16,263 nucleotides of DNA, taken from assembly GCA_945866505.1 (NCBI GenBank), contig CAMBHH010000070.1, positions 1 through 16,263 on the forward strand. The letters are read 5' to 3'. Origin of the DNA: Flavobacterium psychrophilum (GTDB lineage Bacteria > Bacteroidota > Bacteroidia > Flavobacteriales > Flavobacteriaceae). Below the pieces are notes generated by a model that made no database searches, was not told where the DNA came from, and saw only the letters and a list, made by a program, of their open reading frames with translations. The position numbers and the translations under genes were made by a program. Below, piece after piece: positions 4,759-14,058 of the stretch (position 1 is the stretch's first letter; each line of letters starts with the position of its first letter).

Positions 4759-7167
4759 CTAATACAAAACAGGAAATTTGGAAGGGTTAACTTCGTTCAT
4801 CATCCCATATACTTTTTCGAAAATATCTTCAATAGAGGGTTTCGAAAAATAATCTCCATCAGTGCCGTAAGCAGGTCTATGCGCTTTGGCAGTCAAGGTT
4901 TGTGGCTTGCTATCCAAATGGTTGTAACCGTTTTCATTTTCGATAATGTGTTGCAAAATGTAAGCCGATGCTCCTCCAGGAACGTCTTCGTCAATGATTA
5001 GCAAACGATTGGTTTTGGCTATACTTTTAACAATATCGTGATTGACGTCAAAAGGAAGCAAGGATTGAATATCAATTATTTCGCAATCGATACCAATTTC
5101 CAGTAGTTCTTTGGCCGCAGTTTCTACCAATCTCAGAGTAGAACCATATGAAACTAAGGTAATATCAGAGCCTTCCTTTATCGTTTCAACCACTCCAATT
5201 GGTGTTTTGAATTCACCATAATTCAAGGGCGTTTTTTCTTTTAATCGGTAACCATTCAGACATTCTACGACAAGTGCTGGCTCGTCACATTCTAGCAAAG
5301 TGTTATAAAAACCAGCCGCTTTGGTCATGTTTCTAGGAACCAAAATATGAATACCTCTAAGTGCATTGATAAGCATTCCCATCGGCGAACCTGAATGCCA
5401 AATGCCTTCTAATCTGTGACCACGTGTCCTAATGATAAGCGGTGCTTTTTGTTTGCCAAGGGTTCGATATTGTAATGTGGCTAGGTCGTCACTCAAAATC
5501 TGAACGGCGTACAATAAATAATCTAAATATTGAATTTCGGCAATCGGACGAAGGCCTCGCAATGCCATTCCAATTCCTTGACCAATAATGGACGCTTCTC
5601 TAATGCCAACATCGGCAACACGAATTTCTCCAAATTTTTCTTGCAATCCAACCAACCCTTGATTTACATCCCCTATGCTCCCTGCATCTTCGCCAAAAAT
5701 TAAAACTTCGGGATGCTTTGTAAAAAGAACATTGAAATTATCACGCAGAATCATTCGGCCATCTGTATCTGCTTTGGCATTGTCTTCGTACTGTGGTAAA
5801 ACTTCTTTTACTGAACACACATGCAAATTTGATTCTGAAAATAAATTCTTGCTGAATTTGGGTTGATTTACATCGAAGTAATTGGTTATCCAAGCTGCTA
5901 CTTCGGGTTGGCTATTTTCATTTATTACCAATCTTAAAACCTTTCGAGCTGTACTGAGAATTTCCTTTTTCAATGGAGATTTGATAATGCTTAAATTCGT
6001 TTTTAGCTTCGTAATTTTATCACTGTTTTTGCTAGTAGGTGCAATTTTTTCTAACAACTGAACAAGACTTTTTTGTTCTTCAATTATTGGAGTCAGAAAA
6101 GCATTCCAAGCTAATTTTTTGGCTTCTAATACTTCTTTTTTTGTAATGAGATCAATTTCTTCAATTTCTTCTGAAGAAGCAATGTTGATGGCAATCATCC
6201 ACAATTTCATTTGTCGAATACAATCAAAATCTCTTTCCCATTGCAATCTATTTGCATCTTTATATCTTTCGTGAGAACCTGAACTTGAGTGGCCTTGCGG
6301 TTGTGTAAGTTGTGTTACGTGAATCAAAACTGGAACGTGAAATTCACGAGCTAAATCGGCAGCTTTTTCATAAGTTTCGATTAAACTTGGATAATCCCAG
6401 CCTTGTACTTTTATTATTTCGAAACCATTTTGGTTTTCATCTCTTTGGTACCCTTTCAAAATCTCCGAGATACTTTCTTTGGTGGTTTGGTGTTTTGCGT
6501 GAACAGAAATTCCGTATTCGTCATCCCAAACACTTAAAATAAGAGGTACTTGCAAAACTCCAGCGGCATTTATCGTTTCAAAAAATAAACCTTCGGATGT
6601 GCTTGCATTACCAATAGTTCCCCACGATATCTCATTTCCACCAATCGAAAAATTCGATTTATGAGCTAGTTTCGGAATACTTCTGTAGATATTTGATGCT
6701 TGAGCAAGTCCCAACATTCTTGGCATTTGCGAAGCTGTTGGAGAAATATCAGCACTCGAATTTTTTTGTTTTGTCAAATCTTTCCAACTACCATCTTCAT
6801 TGATGCTGTGTGTACCGAAATGACCACCCATTTGCCTTCCGGCTGACATTGGCTCCTGAGAAATATCAGTGTGACCATAAAGTCCTGCAAAGAATTGTTG
6901 CGGTGTCAACGCGCCAATAGCCATCATAAAAGTTTGATCGCGGTAGTATCCTGAACGAAAATCACCTTCTTTAAAAAACTTTGCCATGGCTAGCTGCGGA
7001 ACTTCTTTTCCGTCACCAAAAATCCCAAACTTTGCTTTGCCGGTCAAAACTTCTTTACGTCCCAAAAGGCTACATTCTCTGCTTGTGATCGCAATTTTGT
7101 AGTCCTTTAAAACTTCAGTTTTAAAGTCGTCAAAAGTTAGTGTGGTAGTGGTTTTTTCTTTTATCAT
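4759..7167 (-). CDS. Fused E1 alpha/beta of a 2-oxoacid dehydrogenase
   Basis: The 802-residue product joins both E1 subunits of a thiamine-diphosphate 2-oxoacid dehydrogenase complex. The alpha half (about 30-430) has GKAKFGIFGDGKEVPQLAMAK, RSGYYRDQTFMMAIG, GRQMGGHF, the TPP/Mg2+ segment GNASTSEG (186-193) with DDEYGISVH (215-223), and the active-site loop QGHSSSGSHERY (291-302, catalytic His293). The beta half (about 470-790) has GEDAG (492-496, with the glutamate that activates TPP), VADVGIREASIIGQGIGMAL and a transketolase C-terminal domain. Such enzymes oxidatively decarboxylate pyruvate or branched-chain 2-oxoacids and pass the acyl group to a lipoyl E2; annotations of flavobacterial homologues favour the branched-chain substrate, which the sequence alone does not settle. 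No E2 or E3 gene is near. The gene has its own -7 promoter element and terminator. Unusually, the Mg2+ ligands of alpha are exchanged (see findings). Confidence 0.93.
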   Translation of the reverse strand: MIKEKTTTTLTFDDFKTEVLKDYKIAITSRECSLLGRKEVLTGKAKFGIFGDGKEVPQLAMAKFFKEGDFRSGYYRDQTFMMAIGALTPQQFFAGLYGHTDISQEPMSAGRQMGGHFGTHSINEDGSWKDLTKQKNSSADISPTASQMPRMLGLAQASNIYRSIPKLAHKSNFSIGGNEISWGTIGNASTSEGLFFETINAAGVLQVPLILSVWDDEYGISVHAKHQTTKESISEILKGYQRDENQNGFEIIKVQGWDYPSLIETYEKAADLAREFHVPVLIHVTQLTQPQGHSSSGSHERYKDANRLQWERDFDCIRQMKLWMIAINIASSEEIEEIDLITKKEVLEAKKLAWNAFLTPIIEEQKSLVQLLEKIAPTSKNSDKITKLKTNLSIIKSPLKKEILSTARKVLRLVINENSQPEVAAWITNYFDVNQPKFSKNLFSESNLHVCSVKEVLPQYEDNAKADTDGRMILRDNFNVLFTKHPEVLIFGEDAGSIGDVNQGLVGLQEKFGEIRVADVGIREASIIGQGIGMALRGLRPIAEIQYLDYLLYAVQILSDDLATLQYRTLGKQKAPLIIRTRGHRLEGIWHSGSPMGMLINALRGIHILVPRNMTKAAGFYNTLLECDEPALVVECLNGYRLKEKTPLNYGEFKTPIGVVETIKEGSDITLVSYGSTLRLVETAAKELLEIGIDCEIIDIQSLLPFDVNHDIVKSIAKTNRLLIIDEDVPGGASAYILQHIIENENGYNHLDSKPQTLTAKAHRPAYGTDGDYFSKPSIEDIFEKVYGMMNEVNPSKFPVLY

Positions 7168-7191
7168 AATGCAAGAAGTATTACTAAGCTA

Positions 7192-7199
7192 CAAATTTA
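7192..7199 (-). promoter_or_regulatory. -7 element of the E1 gene promoter
   Basis: TAAATTTG on the minus strand matches TAnnTTTG exactly. Transcription would start near 7186, leaving a leader of about 20 bases before the ATG at 7167. No clear TTTG was found at the -33 position, so the promoter may be weak or helped by a regulator. Confidence 0.5.
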
Positions 7200-7362
7200 C
7201 TTAAAAACTAGTTATTTTCATCACTCATCGTGAGAAATAGAATTTAATTTTTTCTAATAAACATTGAAATTAGGTACCTTTCTTGTAAAATGTATATTTA
7301 TAATGAAATATCATTGATAATAATATAATTTTTATCCAATGTCTTTCAGTGTTTTTATTCCA

Positions 7363-10212
7363 TCAAAACCATTTTCTGGTAAAAAGCTGGATGAATTTAT
7401 CAGGATTGAGTGTAATAACAAATCGTACTTTTTCGTTGTAATTGGGTTTCGAAATTTCCCAACCTTTACTAGAGTAAATTGGGAAAAATAATTCAAAATA
7501 ATCGGTCAAAAGATTCAAGCGAATACCACTATCAAAAAGCAATTGTGCTTTTTGATTCTTATTTTTTACAAGTCCAATATCTCCATACGCTTCAATCCAA
7601 TTCCAAATAGAGTAGCTTCCATTTATAGTTGTAATCCATCGATTGGCATAAGAAGGTGTCAACTTCGATTTAAAACCACCTTCTGCCAAAATAAATTCTT
7701 GACTTACTAGTCCAGTTTGTGATGATCTCCCCAAATAAGCATAATCAAAAAGATAATCCGTTGGGCGGTCTAATGCAAAACTGTAAAAATTAGAGTTGCT
7801 GTTGTTGTATGTAAAAGCGCCTGCATACATTCGGAGATTGAGTTGGCGATTGTCTTCAAAAAGTTTTCGATACTGCATTTCAGTAGAAATTTTACCAAAT
7901 TCGCCTGAAAACTGAACGTCTCCAACAAAGCTAATATGGTTGGTCAATTCCGTTCTTGAGTTAATATATTTTATATCAAAAACCGAATAATCTTGCAGAG
8001 AATTATCAATAACTACTTCGCTTTTTTCTCGATTTATTATTACCTGACGAAAAAGCAGTAGTTGTTTTCTATTGTCTCTGTAATTATCCTCCCGAAATTG
8101 CATCAAAACCATTGGGTTTATTTTTAGGTAGGTTGCATCAGGCGCATAATGGAAATAATTGCCGCTAATAGAATACCTTACGCTGAACAATTTGTTGTCT
8201 CGATAGTCCTTGTTCAGCATAAAAATGGCTGAACCGGTTATCATATTCGATTTTGTTGCATAAGTAGGATTGATGTCGTACACAAAAGGTCGATTCAGAA
8301 TGGCTCTATTGTGGAAACGCATTCCCGGCGAAAGCCCGTCATACAAATTATAAGTCAATATTGGTGCATAAATAATTTGATTGTAATAGGGGTCTTCTAA
8401 GTCCTTGACAAAAGCAAATTTGAAAGGTCGACTATTGGGAAAAAATCCTCCTAATTTTTTCCAGTTATTTCTTAAATTGAACTCTGGAACTTCATTTTTA
8501 TAATTGATAACAATTTTATTCGCCTGCTTTCTTGCTAAGGTATAAATGCTATCATTTAATTGTGGTTCTATCCATTTTTTAAAGACGATAGTATCATTTT
8601 TTAGTCCGTAAATCGGAATGGGTACGGCAATATTGGTCTTATTTTTCAACGAAAATGAAACACTATCTTTGTTTTTTGTCACATTAGAAAACTTGTAATC
8701 AATAATTTCTCTTGAACGGATAATGGTTTTAAAAAACCAGTCGATTTCTTTAGTAGTACTCGATTTTATAATTGTTTCAAAATCATTTGCGGCGCAAATC
8801 TGTGTGGTATTTAAGGTATTAAATTGCTGAATGCTACTGGGTAAAGAACCGTTTCCAAGATAATCATCAAGATAGATTAAACTCAAGCCTGCTCTGTATT
8901 TACTTGCGATTTGCTCATTAAATTTTATCAAAGTATTTTTTGGCGCGCCAAGTGGTTGATCCAGATTTTTTCGAGCCATCAGCAAATAAAAATAACTGAA
9001 CTGCTCGTTGAAATCTAGGTTTAATAAATGGTAGCCTTTGAACAGTTTAAATTTGGAAATTTGTCCAGTCATTTTGCAATCTGGATAATTTTCCTTCATG
9101 TATTGCATCATCGCATAAACCTGAATTCCATCATAGATCCAGTTGTCTTTTCTTGGGTCTAACTTCAAATTATTTTTCAGATAATTGTTCAAATACGTTT
9201 TTAAAAATTTAATTTCAAAAAGGAATTCATCCGGAAATGGAACTAAAAAACTAGGCATCTGATTCAATCCATAAAAAGGATTTCGATCATAATCAGCTTG
9301 GGAAACTGTAATTTTATCGTAATGGGGTTTTCCAACTAAATTTTTCGTAAAATTCACTACTCGATCTATCGCAATTGCTTTTTGAATCTCGTCTGTTTTG
9401 TTCCCTTTTAAATTCGTCAAAACTTCAATCGCACTATTTTTGAAACTGTTGAAACTTGCTTTAGGTTCTATAAAAATACTAAAGTCGGTTCGGTTAGTTC
9501 CTTTCAGTTTGTAAACAGTACAATTTTCAATGGGATTGGTTTTCTCCTCATTTAAATCAGTTGTTAACTCGAAACTCTTTGCCTGCCTGCCGGACAGGCT
9601 GGGAACTTTCACCAAAATATCAAAATCTGAAATTGCATTGGCAACATCATCTAAATTTAAATTACTATACTCGGCAAACGAATGATTTTCAAATCGGGCA
9701 GGAGTAAGAAACCAGTTTTTAAGATATATTCCACCATTATCAGAATAGCCATAATGAGTAAATTTATCACTGGGAACTTTTACTGTATAAGTAAGATGTA
9801 TAACTATTTTCTGGTAAGGCGGTAATTTTTTGTCTAATTTAACGACAACAAAATCTGGATTTTTGTCCGTTCTCTCCCAAAATAGCTTTGTAGTATCAGC
9901 CGTAGAAATACTTAAATTGGTCGTGCTTCCTCGCTCTTTTTCCGTTGCCAAATGAAAACCTCTATAAAATTCGTCCGAAAATCGTTTCGCCAACGGCGTT
10001 GTTTTAGTGGAATAGGCATTGTTCCAATCATTCAATACAATCCTAGTCAAAGTATCTTCCGATTGATTAAAAAACTCTATTTTCTGTTGTACAATCAAGG
10101 TTTTTTTTTCCACGTTGACCTCAACCTCTATTTTAGAAAGGTGTTGCCCGTATTGTTTCGAACAAGTAAATAGAAAAAGTATAAATACAATATAGTTAGG
10201 AGATGATTTCAA
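7363..10212 (-). CDS. Outer-membrane protein with degenerate M1-peptidase region
   Basis: The 949-residue product starts with a signal peptide (hydrophobic VFILFLF, likely cut after YGQ, residue 23). Residues 25-255 look like the N-terminal beta domain of M1 aminopeptidases (FFNQSEDTLTRIVLNDW, WFLTPARFENHSF). Around 300-375 the M1 catalytic region is recognisable only in outline: DEFLFEIKF (328-336) stands where HExxH should be, and NWIYDGIQVY (357-366) where WLNEGFAxY should be. I find no zinc site, so peptidase activity is doubtful. From about 600 on the sequence alternates aromatic and polar residues as outer-membrane beta strands do, and it ends in Phe (FTRKWF), the usual barrel-assembly signal. 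The start codon is TTG at 10210-10212: an in-frame TAA lies six codons before it, and no ATG follows until about residue 319. Last gene of the probable uvrA operon, 40 bases behind the LOG gene. An in-frame palindrome lies at 9585-9599. Confidence 0.8.
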   Translation of the reverse strand: MKSSPNYIVFILFLFTCSKQYGQHLSKIEVEVNVEKKTLIVQQKIEFFNQSEDTLTRIVLNDWNNAYSTKTTPLAKRFSDEFYRGFHLATEKERGSTTNLSISTADTTKLFWERTDKNPDFVVVKLDKKLPPYQKIVIHLTYTVKVPSDKFTHYGYSDNGGIYLKNWFLTPARFENHSFAEYSNLNLDDVANAISDFDILVKVPSLSGRQAKSFELTTDLNEEKTNPIENCTVYKLKGTNRTDFSIFIEPKASFNSFKNSAIEVLTNLKGNKTDEIQKAIAIDRVVNFTKNLVGKPHYDKITVSQADYDRNPFYGLNQMPSFLVPFPDEFLFEIKFLKTYLNNYLKNNLKLDPRKDNWIYDGIQVYAMMQYMKENYPDCKMTGQISKFKLFKGYHLLNLDFNEQFSYFYLLMARKNLDQPLGAPKNTLIKFNEQIASKYRAGLSLIYLDDYLGNGSLPSSIQQFNTLNTTQICAANDFETIIKSSTTKEIDWFFKTIIRSREIIDYKFSNVTKNKDSVSFSLKNKTNIAVPIPIYGLKNDTIVFKKWIEPQLNDSIYTLARKQANKIVINYKNEVPEFNLRNNWKKLGGFFPNSRPFKFAFVKDLEDPYYNQIIYAPILTYNLYDGLSPGMRFHNRAILNRPFVYDINPTYATKSNMITGSAIFMLNKDYRDNKLFSVRYSISGNYFHYAPDATYLKINPMVLMQFREDNYRDNRKQLLLFRQVIINREKSEVVIDNSLQDYSVFDIKYINSRTELTNHISFVGDVQFSGEFGKISTEMQYRKLFEDNRQLNLRMYAGAFTYNNSNSNFYSFALDRPTDYLFDYAYLGRSSQTGLVSQEFILAEGGFKSKLTPSYANRWITTINGSYSIWNWIEAYGDIGLVKNKNQKAQLLFDSGIRLNLLTDYFELFFPIYSSKGWEISKPNYNEKVRFVITLNPDKFIQLFTRKWF
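9585..9599. repeat. GC-rich palindrome inside a reading frame
   Basis: GCCTGCCGGACAGGC forms an imperfect palindrome (GCCTG/CAGGC arms) in an AT-rich gene, preceded by a further GCCT at 9581-9584. It encodes roughly residues 205-211 (SLSGRQA) of the M1-like protein without breaking the frame. From memory, CCTGCCTGCCGG-type words recur between and sometimes inside flavobacterial genes. Confidence 0.5.
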
Positions 10213-10252
10213 GGTGTCGTTTTAAATTTCTAAAGTGATTTGATGTAAATGT

Positions 10253-10981
10253 TTAAAAATTTGGAGACAAATCGTATTTTTTGTAAAATTTATTCAGAAT
10301 ATCAACTACCTGATCTTCGGTATCTACAATTTTAAGATAATCCAAATCCGCCGCATTTATTGTTTTTTCTCTTTCGACCATAACCGTTTTTATCCATCCG
10401 ATTAATCCTGACCAAAATTCAGTACCAACTAGTATTATAGGGAATTTTCCAATTTTCTTGGTTTGGATCAAGGTCATTGCTTCAAACATTTCATCCAAGG
10501 TTCCAAATCCTCCCGGCATCACCACAAATCCTTGCGAATATTTTACAAACATCACTTTTCTAACAAAGAAATAATCAAAATTTAAATTTTTGTCGTGGTC
10601 AATGTACGGATTAAAGTGCTGTTCGAAGGGCAAGTCGATATTCAAACCTACTGAAATTCCGCCACCAAGATGTGCACCTTTATTACCTGCTTCCATAATT
10701 CCAGGGCCACCACCTGTGATGACGCCATAACCAGATTTACTGATTTTGTAAGCAATTTTCTCAGCCAATACATAATATTGATCCTCTGGTTTTTTACGCG
10801 CCGAACCAAAAATGGTGACGCAAGGACCAATTCTTGCCATATTTTCATAACCTCGTACAAACTCGGCCATAATTTTAAAAATAGCCCAACTGTCATTGGA
10901 TCGAATCTCGTTCCAGGTTTTTTGTTTCAGTTTATCTTGGATTACTTTGTCCTCTTCGTTGTCAAAATCTTCTAATTTCAT
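10253..10981 (-). CDS. LOG-family protein (Rossman fold protein, TIGR00730 type)
   Basis: The 242-residue product has the lysine-decarboxylase-like Rossmann fold of the LOG family. Visible are VTIFGSAR (55-62), GGGPGIMEAGNKGA (90-103), the FxxRKxMF motif (around 139-145) and the signature PGGFGTLDE (156-164) with the catalytic Arg and Glu. Characterised members split nucleoside 5'-monophosphates into base and ribose 5-phosphate, and some release cytokinins from riboside monophosphates. The preferred substrate here cannot be told. There is an N-terminal extension of about 45 residues, rich in charged residues, before the fold. The ATG at 10979-10981 lies 14 bases behind uvrA, so the gene is almost certainly co-transcribed with it and perhaps with the M1-like gene 40 bases downstream. 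Cytoplasmic. Confidence 0.92.
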   Translation of the reverse strand: MKLEDFDNEEDKVIQDKLKQKTWNEIRSNDSWAIFKIMAEFVRGYENMARIGPCVTIFGSARKKPEDQYYVLAEKIAYKISKSGYGVITGGGPGIMEAGNKGAHLGGGISVGLNIDLPFEQHFNPYIDHDKNLNFDYFFVRKVMFVKYSQGFVVMPGGFGTLDEMFEAMTLIQTKKIGKFPIILVGTEFWSGLIGWIKTVMVEREKTINAADLDYLKIVDTEDQVVDILNKFYKKYDLSPNF

Positions 10982-10995
10982 TTTCGTATTTTTTT

Positions 10996-13827
10996 CTAAG
11001 ATAACTCTTTTTTCAAAAACTGGGCTGTGTAGCTTTTTTTAATTTTAGCGACTTCTTCAGGGGTTCCTTTGGCAACAACTTCTCCGCCACCTTTTCCGCC
11101 TTCTGGACCAATATCGATGATATAATCAGCTAGTTTGATTACATCCATATTGTGTTCGATAATCAAGATGGTATTGCCTTTATCTACCAATTTATTAATC
11201 ACTTCCATCAACACCCGAATGTCTTCAAAATGCAATCCAGTCGTAGGTTCATCGAGAATATAAAAGGTATTTCCAGTATCTTTTTTAGCCAATTCTCCCG
11301 CTAGTTTGATGCGTTGCGCTTCACCACCAGAAAGTGTTGTACTTTGTTGTCCTAAAGTAATATAACCCAAACCAACATCTTGCAAAGTTTTTACTTTTCG
11401 ATAAATTTTTGGTATTGGTTCAAAGAAAGGAACGGATTCGTCAATGGTCATATTCAACACATCCGAAATGGATTTTCCTTTGTATCGAATTTCCAAAGTT
11501 TCTCTGTTGAAACGTTTACCCTGACAGGTTTCGCATTCTACATACACATCGGGCAAAAAGTTCATTTCAATGGTTCGAACGCCCGAGCCTTCGCAGGTTT
11601 CGCAACGTCCACCTTTTACATTAAAACTAAAACGTCCCGCTTTATAACCTCGAATCATACTTTCGGAAGTCATTGTAAACAGGTTTCTGATTTCGGTGAA
11701 AACCTCAGTATAAGTAGCAGGATTCGAACGTGGTGTTCTTCCAATGGGGCTTTGGTCAATATCAATTACCTTGTCAATGAATTCTAAACCTTCAATTTTT
11801 TTGTAGGGTTTCGGTTTTTTGACACCATTAAAATAAAAGGCGTTCAAAATAGGGTAGAGGGTCTCATTAATCAATGTCGATTTTCCGCTTCCCGAAACAC
11901 CGGTTACGCAAATCATTTTACCCAAAGGCAATTCTATCGATACATTTTTTAGGTTATTTCCAGTCGCTCCAGTCAGTTTTAGGAAATTTCCATTGCCTTC
12001 ACGACGTTTTTTTGGAACTTCGATTTCCATTTCACCGTTCAAATAAGAAGCCGTCAAAGTGTGGTCTTTCAATATTTCGGCAGGCGTTCCCTTACTGATG
12101 ATTTCGCCACCGTGTTTTCCCGCTTTTGGACCAATATCAATGACATAATCGGCACGAAGAATCATATCTTTATCGTGTTCAACTACGATTACAGAATTTC
12201 CAATATCGCGCAATTGTTCCAAAGAATGAATCAATTTGTCATTATCTCTTTGGTGTAAACCAATGCTCGGTTCGTCCAAAATATATAAAACGCCCACCAA
12301 TTGTGACCCAATTTGAGTTGCCAATCGAATGCGTTGTGCTTCACCACCAGAAAGTGATTTCGAACTTCGACTTAAAGCCAAATAATCCAAGCCAACATTC
12401 ATCAAAAAGTTCAGTCTATCCTTGATTTCCTTGATGACTTCGGTAGCAATTGTTTTTTGTTTGTCCGATAAATAGTTGTTTAAATCCAGAAACCAAGCCG
12501 TTACATCCGAAATATCCATATTGCATAATTCGCTTATATTTTTCTCGTTGATTTTGAAAAACAAGGCTTCTTTTTTCAATCTTGAACCATCACAAACCGG
12601 ACAGTTTACTTCGTCCATAAATTCCTTTGCCCAACGGCGTATCGTGGTTGAACCGCTTTCGTCGTGTTGGTTTTTGATGAAATGAGAAATGCCTTCAAAC
12701 TCAATTTTGTATTCCTTAGTAACGCCCAAGACTTTCGATTCGACTGAGAATTTTTCTTTGCCACCATTCAAAATCATTTCCATAGCGTCCTCAGAAATTG
12801 TCGAAATGGAATCAGTTAATTTGAAGCCGTATTTTTCGCCAATGATTTCCAATTGCTTGAACATCCAGCTGCTTTTATACTCGCCCAAAGGAGCAAAACC
12901 ACCTTTGTTTATTGAAAGTTTTGGATTGGGAATAATCTTTTTGATGTTGATTTCATTTACCGTTCCCAAACCTTTGCAATGGTCGCAAGCGCCTTTTGGT
13001 GAGTTGAAGGAAAACAAGTTCGGTTCCGGATTTTGATAGGAAATTCCAGTTGTAGGACACATTAAATTCCGACTAAAAAATCGGATTTCATTCGTATCTT
13101 GATCTAAAATCATTAACACATTTTCACCCTGATACATCGCCGTTTTGATACTTTCGGTCAGACGCTTTTCGTTATCAGGAGTGTCTTCAATAACCATTCG
13201 ATCAATCACGATTTCGATGTCGTGCGTTTTGTAACGGTCGAGTTTCATTCCCGTGGTAATGTCTTTGATGTCTCCATTGATGCGAACTTTCAGGAAGCCT
13301 TGTTTGGCAATTTGCTGGAATAATTCGGCATAATGTCCTTTTCTAGCGCGAATAATGGGTGCCAAAATATTGATTCGTTTTCCGGCAAAATCTTGGGTAA
13401 TCAACTCCTTGATTTGCTCATCGTCATAGGAAACCATTTTTTCGCCTGTGTTGTAGCTGTAAGCATCAGCGGCACGAGCATATAACAAACGTAGGAAATC
13501 ATAAATCTCGGTAATGGTGCCAACGGTCGAGCGTGGACTTTTGCTGGTGGTTTTCTGTTCAATGGCAATTACTGGTGAAAGTCCATCAATTTTATCGACA
13601 TCAGGACGTTCCAATCCGCCAAGGAATTGTCTGGCATAAGCCGAAAAAGTTTCAACATAACGCCGTTGACCTTCGGCATAAATTGTGTCGAAAGCCAAGG
13701 ATGATTTTCCAGAACCTGAAAGTCCAGTAATCACCACTAGTTTTTCTCTTGGAATTTTAACATCTATATTTTTTAGATTGTGTACTCCCGCACCCAATAC
13801 TTCAATGTTGTTATCGTTTTCTAGCAT
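10996..13827 (-). CDS. uvrA: Excinuclease ABC subunit A
   Basis: The 943-residue product is full-length UvrA, the damage-scanning ATPase of nucleotide excision repair that loads UvrB at lesions. It contains two ABC modules: Walker [10 protein letters not shown] (35-43) and GVSGSGKST (643-651), signatures LSGGEAQRI (492-500 and 832-840), Walker B LYILDEP (514-520) and FYILDEP (855-861). The C-terminal zinc finger is complete (C742, C745, C765, C768). An additional CPVC pair is at 409-412. In the first zinc finger CDHC (281-284) is present, but the N-terminal partner reads CPTT (257-260), so one expected Cys is missing. The ATG at 13825-13827 sits about 17 bases behind a -7 element. It probably heads an operon with the LOG and M1-like genes. 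Long open frames on the opposite strand inside it are shadows. Confidence 0.98.
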   Translation of the reverse strand: MLENDNNIEVLGAGVHNLKNIDVKIPREKLVVITGLSGSGKSSLAFDTIYAEGQRRYVETFSAYARQFLGGLERPDVDKIDGLSPVIAIEQKTTSKSPRSTVGTITEIYDFLRLLYARAADAYSYNTGEKMVSYDDEQIKELITQDFAGKRINILAPIIRARKGHYAELFQQIAKQGFLKVRINGDIKDITTGMKLDRYKTHDIEIVIDRMVIEDTPDNEKRLTESIKTAMYQGENVLMILDQDTNEIRFFSRNLMCPTTGISYQNPEPNLFSFNSPKGACDHCKGLGTVNEINIKKIIPNPKLSINKGGFAPLGEYKSSWMFKQLEIIGEKYGFKLTDSISTISEDAMEMILNGGKEKFSVESKVLGVTKEYKIEFEGISHFIKNQHDESGSTTIRRWAKEFMDEVNCPVCDGSRLKKEALFFKINEKNISELCNMDISDVTAWFLDLNNYLSDKQKTIATEVIKEIKDRLNFLMNVGLDYLALSRSSKSLSGGEAQRIRLATQIGSQLVGVLYILDEPSIGLHQRDNDKLIHSLEQLRDIGNSVIVVEHDKDMILRADYVIDIGPKAGKHGGEIISKGTPAEILKDHTLTASYLNGEMEIEVPKKRREGNGNFLKLTGATGNNLKNVSIELPLGKMICVTGVSGSGKSTLINETLYPILNAFYFNGVKKPKPYKKIEGLEFIDKVIDIDQSPIGRTPRSNPATYTEVFTEIRNLFTMTSESMIRGYKAGRFSFNVKGGRCETCEGSGVRTIEMNFLPDVYVECETCQGKRFNRETLEIRYKGKSISDVLNMTIDESVPFFEPIPKIYRKVKTLQDVGLGYITLGQQSTTLSGGEAQRIKLAGELAKKDTGNTFYILDEPTTGLHFEDIRVLMEVINKLVDKGNTILIIEHNMDVIKLADYIIDIGPEGGKGGGEVVAKGTPEEVAKIKKSYTAQFLKKELS

Positions 13828-13844
13828 AGAATTTTGGCAAAGCG

Positions 13845-13852
13845 CAAAGTTA
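13845..13852 (-). promoter_or_regulatory. -7 element of the uvrA promoter
   Basis: TAACTTTG on the minus strand matches TAnnTTTG. Transcription would start near 13839, about 12 bases before the ATG. A TTG lies 24 bases upstream (13877-13879), longer than the usual spacer, so the -33 part is uncertain. I saw no SOS-type operator. Confidence 0.5.
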
Positions 13853-14014
13853 CCATTTTGATTTATTCTTTCAGTACAACAAAAGGGAAGTTTATACTTA
13901 AATTATATATAAAAATGGACGTAGATACAACCGATTCGCTAGCTCGAAAACGCGGATAAAAACTGATGTATTTGTTTCAATAGGATATGGTTTGAAAATG
14001 GACTAATTGCATTC

Positions 14015-14042
14015 TTTGAATTAGATAAATTTTTTACATTTG
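14015..14042 (+). promoter_or_regulatory. Promoter of the gene at 14059
   Basis: TACATTTG (14035-14042) matches the -7 element. TTTG (14015-14018) is 16 bases upstream, a little short for a -33 element. Transcription would begin near 14048, about 11 bases before the start codon. Only this and the divergent uvrA promoter stand out in the 231-base gap. Confidence 0.5.
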
Positions 14043-14058
14043 AAAAAAAAAAAACAAG

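Noticed and set aside
10670..10975. 101-codon open frame on the plus strand
   Set aside because: Antisense to the LOG gene, which has all family motifs; no independent coding signal.
11380..11787. 135-codon open frame on the plus strand
   Set aside because: It lies antisense within uvrA, whose frame is fully conserved there; the translation is low-complexity and Phe/Ser-rich, as shadows of this strand are.
12689..13036. 115-codon open frame on the plus strand
   Set aside because: Antisense shadow of uvrA without promoter or recognisable domain.
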